A stretch of 53,304 nt of DNA from CAYGUI01 sp964353115 (GCA_964353115.1 CAYGUI010000004.1:1-53304); one strand, 5' to 3'. Counted from the first letter of the stretch, positions 1 through 8,372 are shown. Notes: generated by a model from the letters alone, not told the origin. Program-made: numbers and translations.

Positions 1-873
<873 letters not shown>

Positions 874-925
874 TATAACACTAAAGTATTTTTTTAAGAC
901 AAAGTTTTTAAAGTTTTCCAGTTTA

Positions 926-1043
926 CGCTTGGCGGCCATAGCGATTAGGCACCACCTGAATCCATTTCGAACTCAGAAGTGAAACTAATTAGCGCCGATG
1001 GTAGTGTGGCAGATGTCATGTGAGAGTAGGTCACTGCCAAGCA
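926..1043 (+). rRNA. rrf: 5S ribosomal RNA
   Basis: A stretch of about 118 bases matches bacterial 5S rRNA: GCTTGGCGGCCATAGCG at the start, GAACTCAGAAGTGAAAC in the middle, GCGCCGATGGTAGTGTG, and CACTGCCAAGC at the end. The first and last segments pair (CTTGGC with GCCAAG) to form helix I. It is the last gene of the rRNA operon and is followed directly by a terminator. The ends may be off by one or two bases. Confidence 0.96.
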
Positions 1044-1054
1044 TTTTATTCCTT

Positions 1055-1092
1055 AAATCCCAATGTATTTATTTATGTTGGGATTTTTTTTT
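1055..1092 (+). terminator. Rho-independent terminator of the rRNA operon
   Basis: AAATCCCAA and TTGGGATTT form a 9-bp perfect stem with a 14-base AT-rich loop. The stem runs into an uninterrupted T tract. It lies 12 bases after 5S rRNA, where an rRNA operon terminator is expected. Confidence 0.9.
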
Positions 1093-1101
1093 GTTTATAA
1101 T
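1088..1101 (+). promoter_or_regulatory. Possible promoter -10 motif before the first small orphan gene
   Basis: TTTTTGTTTATAAT contains a perfect TATAAT (1096-1101). The identical 14-base string recurs at 1480-1493 before the second small orphan gene. No clear -35 is visible because the upstream bases are the T tract of the rRNA terminator. The repetition before two neighbouring genes is the main support. Confidence 0.35.
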
Positions 1102-1119
1102 TTATAGGAAATAGAAATT

Positions 1120-1335
1120 TTGAGTAATATGCTTCCACCAATAGGTCCGAGCAGATTTGTTACAGCTGTAAATCCATCTACTGATATTGATGTAGCTGAA
1201 ACAAAAAATTTACCAAAATTTGTAAATCCACCTTTAAGAAGACCCAATTTTTGCTGGAAAAGTATGAGGGAAAGGGCTGTTTCTAGAATTCCATTATCAG
1301 GAGAAGGTAAGATTAGATCTTTTTGGAGAGTTTAA
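1120..1335 (+). CDS. Small hypothetical protein (71 aa)
   Basis: I do not recognise this protein. It begins with TTG at 1120, chosen because AGGAA (1106-1110) lies 9 bases upstream; an ATG three codons later (1129) is the alternative. Codons end mostly in A or T as in the neighbouring genes, which supports real coding. The product is small and basic, rich in Pro, Arg and Asn, with no membrane segment, signal peptide or domain I can name. It sits between the rRNA terminator and the reverse-strand tRNA-Leu gene, and its stop is 18 bases from the tRNA 3' end. It could be an orphan of this lineage or a chance frame. Confidence 0.4.
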   Translation: MSNMLPPIGPSRFVTAVNPSTDIDVAETKNLPKFVNPPLRRPNFCWKSMRERAVSRIPLSGEGKIRSFWRV

Positions 1336-1353
1336 TTTTATTATTGTGAAAAT

Positions 1354-1437
1354 TACCGAGGGTCGGGCTCGAACCGACACGATATTGCTATCACCAGATT
1401 TTGAGTCTGGCGCGTCTACCAATTCCGCCACCCCGGC
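1354..1437 (-). tRNA. tRNA-Leu (anticodon CAA)
   Basis: On the reverse strand the sequence folds as a class II tRNA. The acceptor 5' strand is GCCGGGG, pairing with CCTCGGT through two G-U pairs. The D arm contains TGGTAGACGCG. The anticodon arm is CCAGA-CTCAAAA-TCTGG, giving anticodon CAA. A short variable arm follows, then T arm GTCGG-TTCGAGC-CCGAC. The discriminator base is A and CCA is not encoded. A long variable loop and A73 agree with leucine. It reads UUG codons. A good promoter lies just upstream on the same strand. Confidence 0.95.
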
Positions 1438-1447
1438 AATACTCGCA

Positions 1448-1476
1448 ATTCTACCTTTATTGGCTATAAAAAACAA
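1448..1476 (-). promoter_or_regulatory. Promoter of tRNA-Leu
   Basis: On the reverse strand TTGTTT (-35) and TAGAAT (-10) are separated by exactly 17 bases, with the -10 ending 10 bases before the tRNA 5' end. Spacing and position fit a sigma-70 promoter. It is read from sequence only. Confidence 0.55.
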
Positions 1477-1479
1477 TGA

Positions 1480-1493
1480 TTTTTGTTTATAAT
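1480..1493 (+). promoter_or_regulatory. Possible -10 motif, potentially giving a leaderless transcript
   Basis: This is the second copy of TTTTTGTTTATAAT. The TATAAT at 1488-1493 is only seven bases from the ATG at 1501. If it is a real -10 element, transcription would begin at or next to the start codon and the mRNA would have almost no leader. That agrees with the lack of a Shine-Dalgarno sequence before 1501. No good -35 is visible at 16-18 bases. Confidence 0.3.
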
Positions 1494-1500
1494 ATGTTGT

Positions 1501-1938
1501 ATGAAAGGAAGAAGCATAGATGTAGATTTGCAAGCGGCATTGTTTGCTGCAATAAAAGGGAATTCTGATCCAACTGGAGCAAAAAAAAGTGTTTTAGGGA
1601 TATTGGGTCGTGGTGGCGGTTTGTTTAATTTGGTTGCTCAAGGCTTAAAGCTTGAAAAGAGAAAAATTTTTAGAAATGCATGGAGATCTGTGGAATCATC
1701 TTTTAAGGTTTCAGAGTTTCAAGAAAGCACGCCAAGGATAAGTTCGAAACCAAAACCAAAGCAACAGGCTAAATCTCATCCATTGGTTCCGCCATTAAAT
1801 TTAATGAGGATTAAAGAGATAAAATTTAAATTAGATAGAACTCCACGTCTTTCTGCTGTTTATCCACTTGTAGAACGAAGAGATAGAAGTCAATTTACTT
1901 CTTCTTCTGTTTCTGTCAAGACAGTAAGTTCTAAGTAG
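1501..1938 (+). CDS. Hypothetical basic protein (145 aa)
   Basis: I do not recognise this protein. The frame is open from a TTG at 1483, but ATG 1501 is the likelier start because the TTG would lie within the apparent -10 element. The N-terminal half has a short amphipathic or hydrophobic stretch (DLQAALFAAIKG, then VLGILGRGGGLFNLVAQGL around 30-50). The C-terminal half is basic and Ser/Pro/Lys-rich and looks disordered. There is no signal peptide. It ends 31 bases before queA and has no obvious terminator, so it may be co-transcribed with queA. The combination of basic tail and no homology that I can name fits a lineage-specific protein. Confidence 0.5.
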   Translation: MKGRSIDVDLQAALFAAIKGNSDPTGAKKSVLGILGRGGGLFNLVAQGLKLEKRKIFRNAWRSVESSFKVSEFQESTPRISSKPKPKQQAKSHPLVPPLNLMRIKEIKFKLDRTPRLSAVYPLVERRDRSQFTSSSVSVKTVSSK

Positions 1939-1969
1939 AACTGGAGAATTAGAAAATAATAAAAATTAT

Positions 1970-2986
1970 ATGCAGTACCAATTATCAGATTTTGATTACA
2001 ATTTACCAGAAAAGCTAATAGCCAAATATCCGCTTAAAAACCGCACGGATAGCAGATTATTGCATCTTAAAGATAGCAAAATATCTCATTACAATTTTTC
2101 TAATATTTTAAATTTATTGCGCCCCAATGATCTATTAATTTTTAATGATACTCGTGTTATTCCCGCACGCTTATTTGGCCAAAAAGAAACTGGCGGAAAA
2201 GTTGAAGTTTTAATTGAAAGGATTTTGAGTGAATCACGAGCCTTGTGCCATATTAAGGCTAATAGGTCTTTAGCTATTTCACAAAAAATAATTATTGATA
2301 ATAAAAAACTAGAAGTTATTGATAAAAAAGACGGATTATTTATTATTAAGTGCGAAAATACTAATATCATCGACATAATCAATAATTACGGTCATATGCC
2401 TTTACCACCATATATTGACAGGCAAGATGAAGAATTAGATCAAGAAAGATATCAAACTGTTTATAACAAAAATGATGGGGCTGTTGCAGCGCCAACAGCA
2501 GGTTTACATTTTGATGATAATTTAATGCAAAAATTAAAAGAGTTAAATATTGAAACAGCCTTTATAACTCTACATGTCGGAGCTGGGACTTTTAAACCAG
2601 TAAATGTTGATAATATTAAAGATCACAAAATGCATAGCGAGTTTATTGAAGTATCGGAAGATATTGCGAGTAAAATTAAGCAAGCTAAAAAAGATGGTCG
2701 TCGTATTGTAGCTATAGGGACGACAACATTGAGAAGTCTTGAAACTGCTGGTAGAAGCGGAGTTTGTGAAAAATTTGTTGGTGATACAGATATCTTTATT
2801 TATCCAGGATTTAAATTTAATGTTGTAGATTGTTTAGTTACTAATTTTCATTTACCAAAATCAACTTTGTTAATGCTTGTATCTGCTTTTGCTGGATATG
2901 AAAATATTAAGCAATCTTATAGTGAAGCTATTAAAAACAAATATCGCTTTTTTTCTTATGGAGATGCTATGTTTTTAGAGCGCTAA
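1970..2986 (+). CDS. queA: S-adenosylmethionine:tRNA ribosyltransferase-isomerase QueA
   Basis: QueA moves the ribosyl part of S-adenosylmethionine onto the 7-aminomethyl-7-deazaguanine already placed in tRNA, giving epoxyqueuosine at the wobble base. The 338 residues contain the family's typical blocks: N-terminal SDFDYNLPEKLIAKYP, NDTRVIPARLFG, GAVAAPTAGLHF, TLHVGAGTFKPV and the C-terminal TNFHLPKSTLLMLVSAF. Length is close to the usual 340-356. The start is the ATG giving the standard N-terminus; the ribosome site is weak. In many gammaproteobacteria tgt, the enzyme of the preceding base-exchange step, follows directly. Here two reverse-strand U-box-like genes follow instead. Its last 20 bases overlap the end of the first of these convergently. 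Confidence 0.97.
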   Translation: MQYQLSDFDYNLPEKLIAKYPLKNRTDSRLLHLKDSKISHYNFSNILNLLRPNDLLIFNDTRVIPARLFGQKETGGKVEVLIERILSESRALCHIKANRSLAISQKIIIDNKKLEVIDKKDGLFIIKCENTNIIDIINNYGHMPLPPYIDRQDEELDQERYQTVYNKNDGAVAAPTAGLHFDDNLMQKLKELNIETAFITLHVGAGTFKPVNVDNIKDHKMHSEFIEVSEDIASKIKQAKKDGRRIVAIGTTTLRSLETAGRSGVCEKFVGDTDIFIYPGFKFNVVDCLVTNFHLPKSTLLMLVSAFAGYENIKQSYSEAIKNKYRFFSYGDAMFLER

Positions 2987-3575
2987 AAATAGGGCATGCA
3001 GAACTTTCTTCATGCTCAATTTCTTGTCGAGATGTAAATTCTTCGCACTGGAACTCAATATCTAATCTGCGCACTAAATTGTTATTAAATTCTTTACCTA
3101 GCAATTCTCTATTTGTAGGATTAATTAAATCTAAACTATCTTCTACTCGACTATTTAAAAATTTTCTTAATGAACTTTGTTCTAAAACCTGTTGTGGAGT
3201 TTTCTTAGAAGAATAACAGCGCGTCATAATTTCCCAAGTTATTGGATCACATAATTCTTTCGGTATATTTTCCGATTTAAAATTTATTATTTCAAGTCTT
3301 TCACTGTTTAAGATATCTGGATATGAAGACGATAAAGAATCCATTAGTTCGTAAAAAGATGATTTATTATTTGGTCTGTATAATATTTTTAAACCATAAA
3401 TAATTACTAAGCCAGTTACTAAAAAAATAGTAAGTTCAAGTATAATATCTGTTAATAGATAATTTGATATATTGTTGAAATTTAATAAATCACCAAAATA
3501 TTTATATAAATTATTACAAGCAAGTAAAAATAATGATGCCGATATAAATAGTGGTGTGACAATTTCAGAGTTCAC
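2967..3575 (-). CDS. Membrane protein with U-box-like domain, copy 1 (202 aa)
   Basis: A paralogue of the next reverse-strand gene. The N-terminal part has two hydrophobic segments (about 8-25 and 43-63), then a soluble domain. Around residues 95-160 it reads ERLEIINF...IPKELCDPITWEIM, KTPQQVLE, LRKFL and NPTNRELLG. This follows the U-box order: a [VI]P..L.[CD]PIT..IM entry, a helix, and a closing [HN]P.[TN]...[LI] segment. U-box domains are E2-binding folds of ubiquitin ligases and are otherwise mainly eukaryotic, including in injected bacterial proteins such as Legionella LubX. Homology is inferred by eye. The start is GTG at 3575 without a clear ribosome site. The C-terminus overlaps the queA 3' end. 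Confidence 0.7.
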   Translation of the reverse strand: MNSEIVTPLFISASLFLLACNNLYKYFGDLLNFNNISNYLLTDIILELTIFLVTGLVIIYGLKILYRPNNKSSFYELMDSLSSSYPDILNSERLEIINFKSENIPKELCDPITWEIMTRCYSSKKTPQQVLEQSSLRKFLNSRVEDSLDLINPTNRELLGKEFNNNLVRRLDIEFQCEEFTSRQEIEHEESSACPIFSALKT

Positions 3576-3616
3576 TTTATTTTTAGCATTTATTTTATAT
3601 TAATATAAAGTATATA

Positions 3617-4240
3617 TTATACAGATTTTCTATATGACTTTTCTTGGCTAGCTGTAAATTCTGCGCATTGGATCATTATATCAGTTCTTGATTGTAAACT
3701 ATTAAAACCAATAGGCTTTTGTGTTGCAGGATGAACAAGTGGTAATTGATCTTCTCGTCTTTTTTCTAAAAAGGCTAATAAAGCTAATGCCTCAAGTACT
3801 TGCTGTGGAGTTTCCTTACATGAGATAGCTAATGTCATAATATCTCCTGTAATTGGGCAAGATAAATTATATGGTACTTCAGATGCAGGAAACCCAATTT
3901 TTTCTAATCTTTCAGCATTACTTTCTTTAATTTTATTGTCATCTATAATTTCACGTAAATCACTGATAATCAAATCGGTATTTATTATTTCATAAAATAT
4001 ATTTTTTATATACTTTAAACAATTAAATATCGCTACAAACATACTAATGATTATTAATATATCTGGCATTCTTGATGGTGAAAATGTTCCATTTATTATG
4101 CCCATAGTATATATTGGTATTACTGATACACTAAATAAAAACATCAGTCCAAATAATAAGTTACCGCTAACAGCAGCAATAACAAGGCCTCCCAAATCAT
4201 CAATAATTCTCTCACCAATTTTTTTGATTACTCTAGGCAT
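3617..4240 (-). CDS. Membrane protein with U-box-like domain, copy 2 (207 aa)
   Basis: A paralogue of the downstream gene (2967-3575), 41 bases away on the same strand and probably in one transcript. Residues about 14-40 and 58-80 are hydrophobic. The soluble part reads ERLEKIGFPASEVPYNLSCP followed by ITGDIM, then KETPQQVLEALALLAFLEKR, then HPATQKPIGF and IQCAEFTASQE. The core matches the U-box pattern better than copy 1, with an intact CPIT..IM entry and an HPAT..PI closing segment. ERLE, PIT..IM, TPQQVLE, CEEFT/CAEFT and RQE/SQE are shared by both copies. ATG 4240 is preferred; a TTG four codons upstream (4252) is possible. It may be a membrane-anchored E3-like effector or a structural mimic without E2 binding. 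Confidence 0.72.
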   Translation of the reverse strand: MPRVIKKIGERIIDDLGGLVIAAVSGNLLFGLMFLFSVSVIPIYTMGIINGTFSPSRMPDILIIISMFVAIFNCLKYIKNIFYEIINTDLIISDLREIIDDNKIKESNAERLEKIGFPASEVPYNLSCPITGDIMTLAISCKETPQQVLEALALLAFLEKRREDQLPLVHPATQKPIGFNSLQSRTDIMIQCAEFTASQEKSYRKSV

Positions 4241-4281
4241 CTTAATACTCAATAAGTTAAATAAATTCTAGAAAATTATAC

Positions 4282-4309
4282 ATTATACTAACTTACAAAT
4301 AAAGGCCAA
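4282..4309 (-). promoter_or_regulatory. Candidate promoter of the U-box-like pair
   Basis: On the reverse strand TTGGCC and TATAAT are separated by 16 bases, about 40 bases before the start of 3617-4240. It stands back-to-back with the yajC promoter; the two -35 boxes are only some ten bases apart. Confidence 0.45.
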
Positions 4310-4319
4310 AACCACATTC

Positions 4320-4349
4320 TTGCCTAAAAAGATACTTTTCACGTATAAT
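4320..4349 (+). promoter_or_regulatory. Candidate sigma-70 promoter of yajC-secD-secF
   Basis: TTGCCT (4320-4325) and TATAAT (4344-4349) are separated by 18 bases. This predicts a start near 4356 and a short leader before the yajC ribosome site (AAAGGGG) and ATG 4384. Confidence 0.6.
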
Positions 4350-4351
4350 CG

Positions 4352-4363
4352 ATGATTATCATT
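4352..4363 (+). promoter_or_regulatory. Fur-box-like palindrome at the yajC start point (weak)
   Basis: ATGATTATCATT, read on the other strand as AATGATAATCAT, matches the centre of the Fur consensus (AATGATAATCATT) at 12 of 13 positions and covers the predicted transcription start. The outer hexamers of the 19-bp box are poor. In AT-rich DNA such a match can arise by chance, and Fur control of yajC-secDF is not something I know of. Confidence 0.25.
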
Positions 4364-4383
4364 CAAATTCAAAGGGGTAAGCA

Positions 4384-4683
4384 ATGAATAGTGCACAACA
4401 AGCACCAAGCTCAATGTGGCTGTGGGGTTATATGATAGTTTTCTTTGCTATCGCATATTTTTTCATAATTCGTCCAAAACAACAAAAAGAAAATACACAA
4501 AAGTCATTAATAGGTGGCTTGAAGATAGGCGATGAAATTATGACTTATTCTGGAATATTAGGAAAAATCGAAAAAATAGTTGATGATTATATTTTATTAG
4601 CACTTAATGAAGAAACAAAAATAAAAATGCAAAAGCATTATGTTTCTAATATACTGCCAAAAGGAACACTAAAATCTATATAG
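4384..4683 (+). CDS. yajC: Sec translocase accessory subunit YajC
   Basis: YajC is the small single-pass inner-membrane partner of the SecDF complex. The 99-residue protein has one membrane segment (about 13-31, ending FFIIRPKQQKE, the family's hallmark) followed by a cytoplasmic domain with LKIGDEIMTYSGILGKIEKI, close to the YajC consensus. An AAAGGGG ribosome site stands 7 bases before the ATG. It is followed 10 bases later by secD and then secF, the standard operon order. A promoter is visible at 4320-4349. Confidence 0.97.
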   Translation: MNSAQQAPSSMWLWGYMIVFFAIAYFFIIRPKQQKENTQKSLIGGLKIGDEIMTYSGILGKIEKIVDDYILLALNEETKIKMQKHYVSNILPKGTLKSI

Positions 4684-4693
4684 GACATTTTAT

Positions 4694-6559
4694 ATGGAAG
4701 TAAATAAATTTCCACGCTGGAAAAACTGGTTAGTTATTATAACCACACTTTTAGGATTTATTTATTCTTTACCAAATTTTTTTGGTGAAGATTATGCGGT
4801 GCAGGTTAACGATATTAAAGGTCAAGAAATATCTGAAAGCTTTAATGAACGCATTGTAAATTTGCTAGAAAAATCTAATATTGCTTATAAGTCTATTGAA
4901 AATCAAAAAAATGGCGAGTTAATTCGCGTCCAAGATTCTGAGGATCAATTAAAAACTAAAGACTTACTTGAGAAAAATTTAGGCAATAATTATGTCGTAG
5001 CATTAAATTTAGCTCCTTCATATCCTCACTGGCTAAATTATTTTCATGCAAAGCCAATGAAACTTGGTCTTGATTTGCGCGGTGGCGTGCATTTTCTAAT
5101 GCAAGTTGATACTAATGCAGTTATAAAACGTCGTCTAGAAACTTATGTTACTCAAATAAAAGAAGATTTTTCTAAGGATAATATAAATTATTCTGATATT
5201 TCGATTAACTCAGAAGATAAATTGAAATTGCAGTTTAATAATTTAAGCTCAGCTGAAAAAGGGCGTGAATTATTATTAAAGAAAATACCTGATTTAATTT
5301 ATAGTAAAGCAAATAATAATTCTTTAATTGCTAATCTTCCTGAGGCAATACAAAAAAATATTACTGATTATGCAATTGAGCAAAGTTTAACAACTATGCG
5401 CAAGCGAGTAAACGAGCTTGGGGTTGCTGAAGCTGCAGTTGCACGACAAGGTGTAAATTATATAGTTGTTGAGCTCCCAGGAATTCAAGATACAGCTCGT
5501 GCTAAAGATATTATTGGTAAGACAGCATCGTTGGAGTTTCGCCTATCTATGCCAAATATTTATCCAGTGGGCTCATCGCCAAAACCACCTATTGGATATA
5601 CGGCATTCAAAAATCAGGATGATACTTTGGTTTATTTTGCGCGTAATAGTGTAATTTTAACTGGTGATTCTATAACTATGGCAACAGCTGGGGTTGATCA
5701 GCAATCAGGAACACCTGCAGTATTTATTACTTTAGGTGGCAATGCACAAGCAATCAATAAGTTTATTCGTGCCACGCGCGATAATGTTGGCAAAACTATG
5801 GCGACTATTTATGTTGAAAGCAAGGTAGAAGATAAAGTAGTTGGTGGCAAACAAGAGCAAGTAACAAAAGTTAGTAAAAATTTAATCAACAATGCGACTA
5901 TTAATTCAGCACTTGGAACTAGTTTTCAAGTTACTGGAATTAGAAGTATGGAAGAGGCTCGTAATCTTTCTTTATTATTAAGAGCGGGGGCATTACCAGC
6001 ACCGATTCATATTGTTTCAGAGCGTACTGTTGGTCCAAGTTTAGGTAAAGAAAATATCAAAATGGGTACTGATTCAGTAGTCTGGGGTACTGTGTTAATC
6101 TTTGTCTTTATGGCATTGTATTACAATATATTTGGCATAATTGCTGATATAGCATTGTTTATGAACTTATTTTTATTGCTTGCAGCGTGCTCATTGATAG
6201 GTGTGACAATGACGTTACCGGGTATTGCAGGTATAGTTTTAACACTTGGTATGGCAGTTGATGCAAATGTACTTATTTTTGAGCGTATTCGTGAAGAGAT
6301 AAGAAGTGGTGCTGGTGTGCAAGCGGCAATACAGGCAGGTTTTGGTAAAGCATGGGTAACTATTGTTGATGCCAACGTCACAACACTAATAGTTGCTGTT
6401 GTATTATTTTCAATGGGATCAGGACCAATTAAAGGCTTTGCCGTTACATTAACTATTGGTTTATTAATCTCTATGTATACCGCAGTTACAGGTTCGCGCG
6501 CCATTATAAATTATTTATATGGCGGTAAAAAATTACCAAAATTACCAATAGGAATTTAA
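4694..6559 (+). CDS. secD: Protein translocase subunit SecD
   Basis: SecD with SecF uses the proton gradient to pull exported proteins out of the SecYEG channel on the periplasmic side. The 621 residues (E. coli 615) show an N-terminal membrane helix (about 12-28), a large periplasmic region with KLGLDLRGGVHFLMQVD near 127 and RVNELGVAEAAVARQG near 238, then five membrane helices from about 455 including LTLGMAVDANVLIFERIREE, the conserved TM4 block with the functional Asp. The C-terminus has GFAVTLTIGL. secF starts 13 bases later. Nothing appears to be missing. Confidence 0.98.
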   Translation: MEVNKFPRWKNWLVIITTLLGFIYSLPNFFGEDYAVQVNDIKGQEISESFNERIVNLLEKSNIAYKSIENQKNGELIRVQDSEDQLKTKDLLEKNLGNNYVVALNLAPSYPHWLNYFHAKPMKLGLDLRGGVHFLMQVDTNAVIKRRLETYVTQIKEDFSKDNINYSDISINSEDKLKLQFNNLSSAEKGRELLLKKIPDLIYSKANNNSLIANLPEAIQKNITDYAIEQSLTTMRKRVNELGVAEAAVARQGVNYIVVELPGIQDTARAKDIIGKTASLEFRLSMPNIYPVGSSPKPPIGYTAFKNQDDTLVYFARNSVILTGDSITMATAGVDQQSGTPAVFITLGGNAQAINKFIRATRDNVGKTMATIYVESKVEDKVVGGKQEQVTKVSKNLINNATINSALGTSFQVTGIRSMEEARNLSLLLRAGALPAPIHIVSERTVGPSLGKENIKMGTDSVVWGTVLIFVFMALYYNIFGIIADIALFMNLFLLLAACSLIGVTMTLPGIAGIVLTLGMAVDANVLIFERIREEIRSGAGVQAAIQAGFGKAWVTIVDANVTTLIVAVVLFSMGSGPIKGFAVTLTIGLLISMYTAVTGSRAIINYLYGGKKLPKLPIGI

Positions 6560-6572
6560 ACAGGAATTTATT

Positions 6573-7496
6573 ATGGAATTTTTTCGTCAGACACAAGTAG
6601 ACTTTATGAAAATCCGCAAAATTACTGCGGTTTTTTCAGCAGTAGTAATGTTGTTGTGCCTTACTAGTTTATTTACCAAAGGTATAAACTGGGGTTTGGA
6701 CTTTACTGGTGGTATTGTAATTGAGCTTGATTTTCCGCAAGATGCTGATGTCGATTCAATCCGCAATGCATTACAAAAGGATAACTTTAAAGATGCACAG
6801 GTGCAAACTTTTGGCTCAGCAAAAGATATCATGATTAAATTAGCACCGCGTGAAGGTGTTAATGAGCGTGATGTTGCCAAAAAAGTTCTAGATATAGTTC
6901 AAAGTAAAACTAATGCAGCTACATTAAAACGTGTTGATGCCGTAGGTTCGCAAGTTGGTCAAGAATTAACCCATCAAGGTTTTATTGCCGTGTTAATAGC
7001 TCTTGGCGCTACGATGATTTACATTGGATTACGTTTTGAACGGCGTTTTGCTATGTCTTCAGCTGTTTCTCTTGCGCATGATCCTATAATTATTTTGGGA
7101 ATTTTTTCGTTTTTTAATATTGAATTTGATTTGGCGTCTCTTGCATCTATTTTGGCGGTAATTGGTTATTCTCTTAATGATACAATTGTTGTTTTCGATA
7201 GAATAAAAGAAAATTTCTTGCGAGTTCGTAAGGCATCATCAAAAGACATAGTTAATCTTTCTATTAACCAAACATTGTCTCGTACAATTATGACTTCTGG
7301 TTTAACATCATTAGTTGTAATTGCGTTATTAATTTTTGGTGGTCCGACATTGTTTGGTTTTTCATTATCTTTCTTTATTGGTATTATTGTCGGTACTTAT
7401 TCTTCAATTTATGTTTCAGGAGCTCTTGCTTTAACTCTTGGTCTTGTTAAAGAAGACTTAATGGCTACAGAAAAATTTTCTGATGGAATGCCTTAA
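6573..7496 (+). CDS. secF: Protein translocase subunit SecF
   Basis: SecF is the second half of the SecDF motor. The 307 residues contain the N-terminal helix (about 15-34), the GINWGLDFTGGIVIELDF motif typical of SecF near 33-50, a short periplasmic domain and five further helices. VIGYSLNDTIVVFDRIKENF near 200 is the conserved proton-relay region. The last gene of the yajC-secD-secF operon, it is followed by a decayed palindromic repeat (7511-7578) rather than a clear intrinsic terminator. Confidence 0.98.
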   Translation: MEFFRQTQVDFMKIRKITAVFSAVVMLLCLTSLFTKGINWGLDFTGGIVIELDFPQDADVDSIRNALQKDNFKDAQVQTFGSAKDIMIKLAPREGVNERDVAKKVLDIVQSKTNAATLKRVDAVGSQVGQELTHQGFIAVLIALGATMIYIGLRFERRFAMSSAVSLAHDPIIILGIFSFFNIEFDLASLASILAVIGYSLNDTIVVFDRIKENFLRVRKASSKDIVNLSINQTLSRTIMTSGLTSLVVIALLIFGGPTLFGFSLSFFIGIIVGTYSSIYVSGALALTLGLVKEDLMATEKFSDGMP

Positions 7497-7510
7497 CCTA
7501 AGTTTTGATA

Positions 7511-7578
7511 TCGTTATTGCAAGAGAAGTCTAGTAAGCGTGTTATTTATGGATTGCTTAGCTGCGCTCGCAATGACGA
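7511..7578. repeat. Palindromic repeat, family A, decayed copy
   Basis: TCGTTATTGCAAGAGAAGTCTAG and GGATTGCTTAGCTGCGCTCGCAATGACGA are imperfect inverted arms around a 20-base centre. The layout (arm, TCTAG, spacer, GGATTGCTT arm) is the same as in the intact copy inside pyrD (49006-49082). It lies between the convergent secF and MauE-like genes, where its hairpin could act as a terminator. An open frame across it (7505-7717) is not considered a gene. Confidence 0.85.
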
Positions 7579-7589
7579 AAATGGCTTTT

Positions 7590-8372
7590 TTATTTCCCAG
7601 AGCAACAACTTTGTTTTGGTTTTTCTGCAGTTCCAGCCCCGGTATCATCACTATCTTGACCATTTTGCTGTTTATGACATGAAGGAAGTGTTTTTGGAGG
7701 ATTTGTTAAATCAGTAGCATTTTTTTCTTTAGCAAAAAAATAGTTAATCTTACCAATAGCTTCTACAGTTTGTATGGCGGCAGGAAAAACAAATTTTTTA
7801 CAAACAATAAACGTTCCCAGCAATAAAATCGCTGCAGCAACTGGAATAGCTGTAATTGGATTAGCAAGAGACCCTAAAATTGCACATTGAATCATGAGGG
7901 CAGACATTAAAGCCATACTCAAATTTTCAGTCATAGTGACATAAGACACAGGGGCCTTTAAAATTTGTCCCATACATGGGCACTCTATATTGAGTCCTTT
8001 GCGAGCAGCGTTAAATATACCAAGCGTTCCAAACAAAGCAATAGCCGCAGTAATTGAGCAAGTTATAATCGGATTGGCTAAGGCAAAGAAGCTTAATCCA
8101 AGACCAAGCTCAATAAAGGGATATAAGTAACCATAAGTTTTAAATTTTGCTGCTAGAAGATCATATTTGGCAAAATTATTAGCAAATTTATTAATATTAA
8201 AGATTTTGAGCATTCCAAAAGTACACATAAAAAAACCCATAAAGAAAGGCATCATGTGCGCTAAAATCCCACCAATTCCAAAAGTCCCAAAGCTCAAAGC
8301 AACAGATGCTAAAAGAGAGATTAAAACTAGGGCGATAAGAGGCCAGTATTTTTTTAATTGCTCTAAAATCAT
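7590..8372 (-). CDS. MauE/DoxX-like multi-pass membrane protein
   Basis: The 260-residue protein has about six hydrophobic segments (roughly 10-28, 34-56, 84-98, 102-122, 148-168, 176-192). It resembles the MauE/DoxX superfamily of membrane proteins that work with thiol redox partners: ALANPIITCSITAAIALFGT, then a CPCMG motif at about 131-135 in a loop. The C-terminal tail (about 215-260) is hydrophilic and carries further cysteines, ending CCSGK. The many Cys residues suggest redox or metal handling, but that is an inference. It stands alone between a repeat and the divergently transcribed nucleosidase gene. Family assignment is moderate. Confidence 0.65.
   Translation of the reverse strand: MILEQLKKYWPLIALVLISLLASVALSFGTFGIGGILAHMMPFFMGFFMCTFGMLKIFNINKFANNFAKYDLLAAKFKTYGYLYPFIELGLGLSFFALANPIITCSITAAIALFGTLGIFNAARKGLNIECPCMGQILKAPVSYVTMTENLSMALMSALMIQCAILGSLANPITAIPVAAAILLLGTFIVCKKFVFPAAIQTVEAIGKINYFFAKEKNATDLTNPPKTLPSCHKQQNGQDSDDTGAGTAEKPKQSCCSGK

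Noticed and set aside
1297..1533. 78-aa reverse frame
   Set aside because: It covers the tRNA-Leu gene and parts of the two small plus-strand genes; the middle is tRNA sequence.
7505..7717. 70-aa plus-strand frame after secF
   Set aside because: It runs through the family A repeat and then antisense to the MauE-like gene; no ribosome site and no family resemblance.
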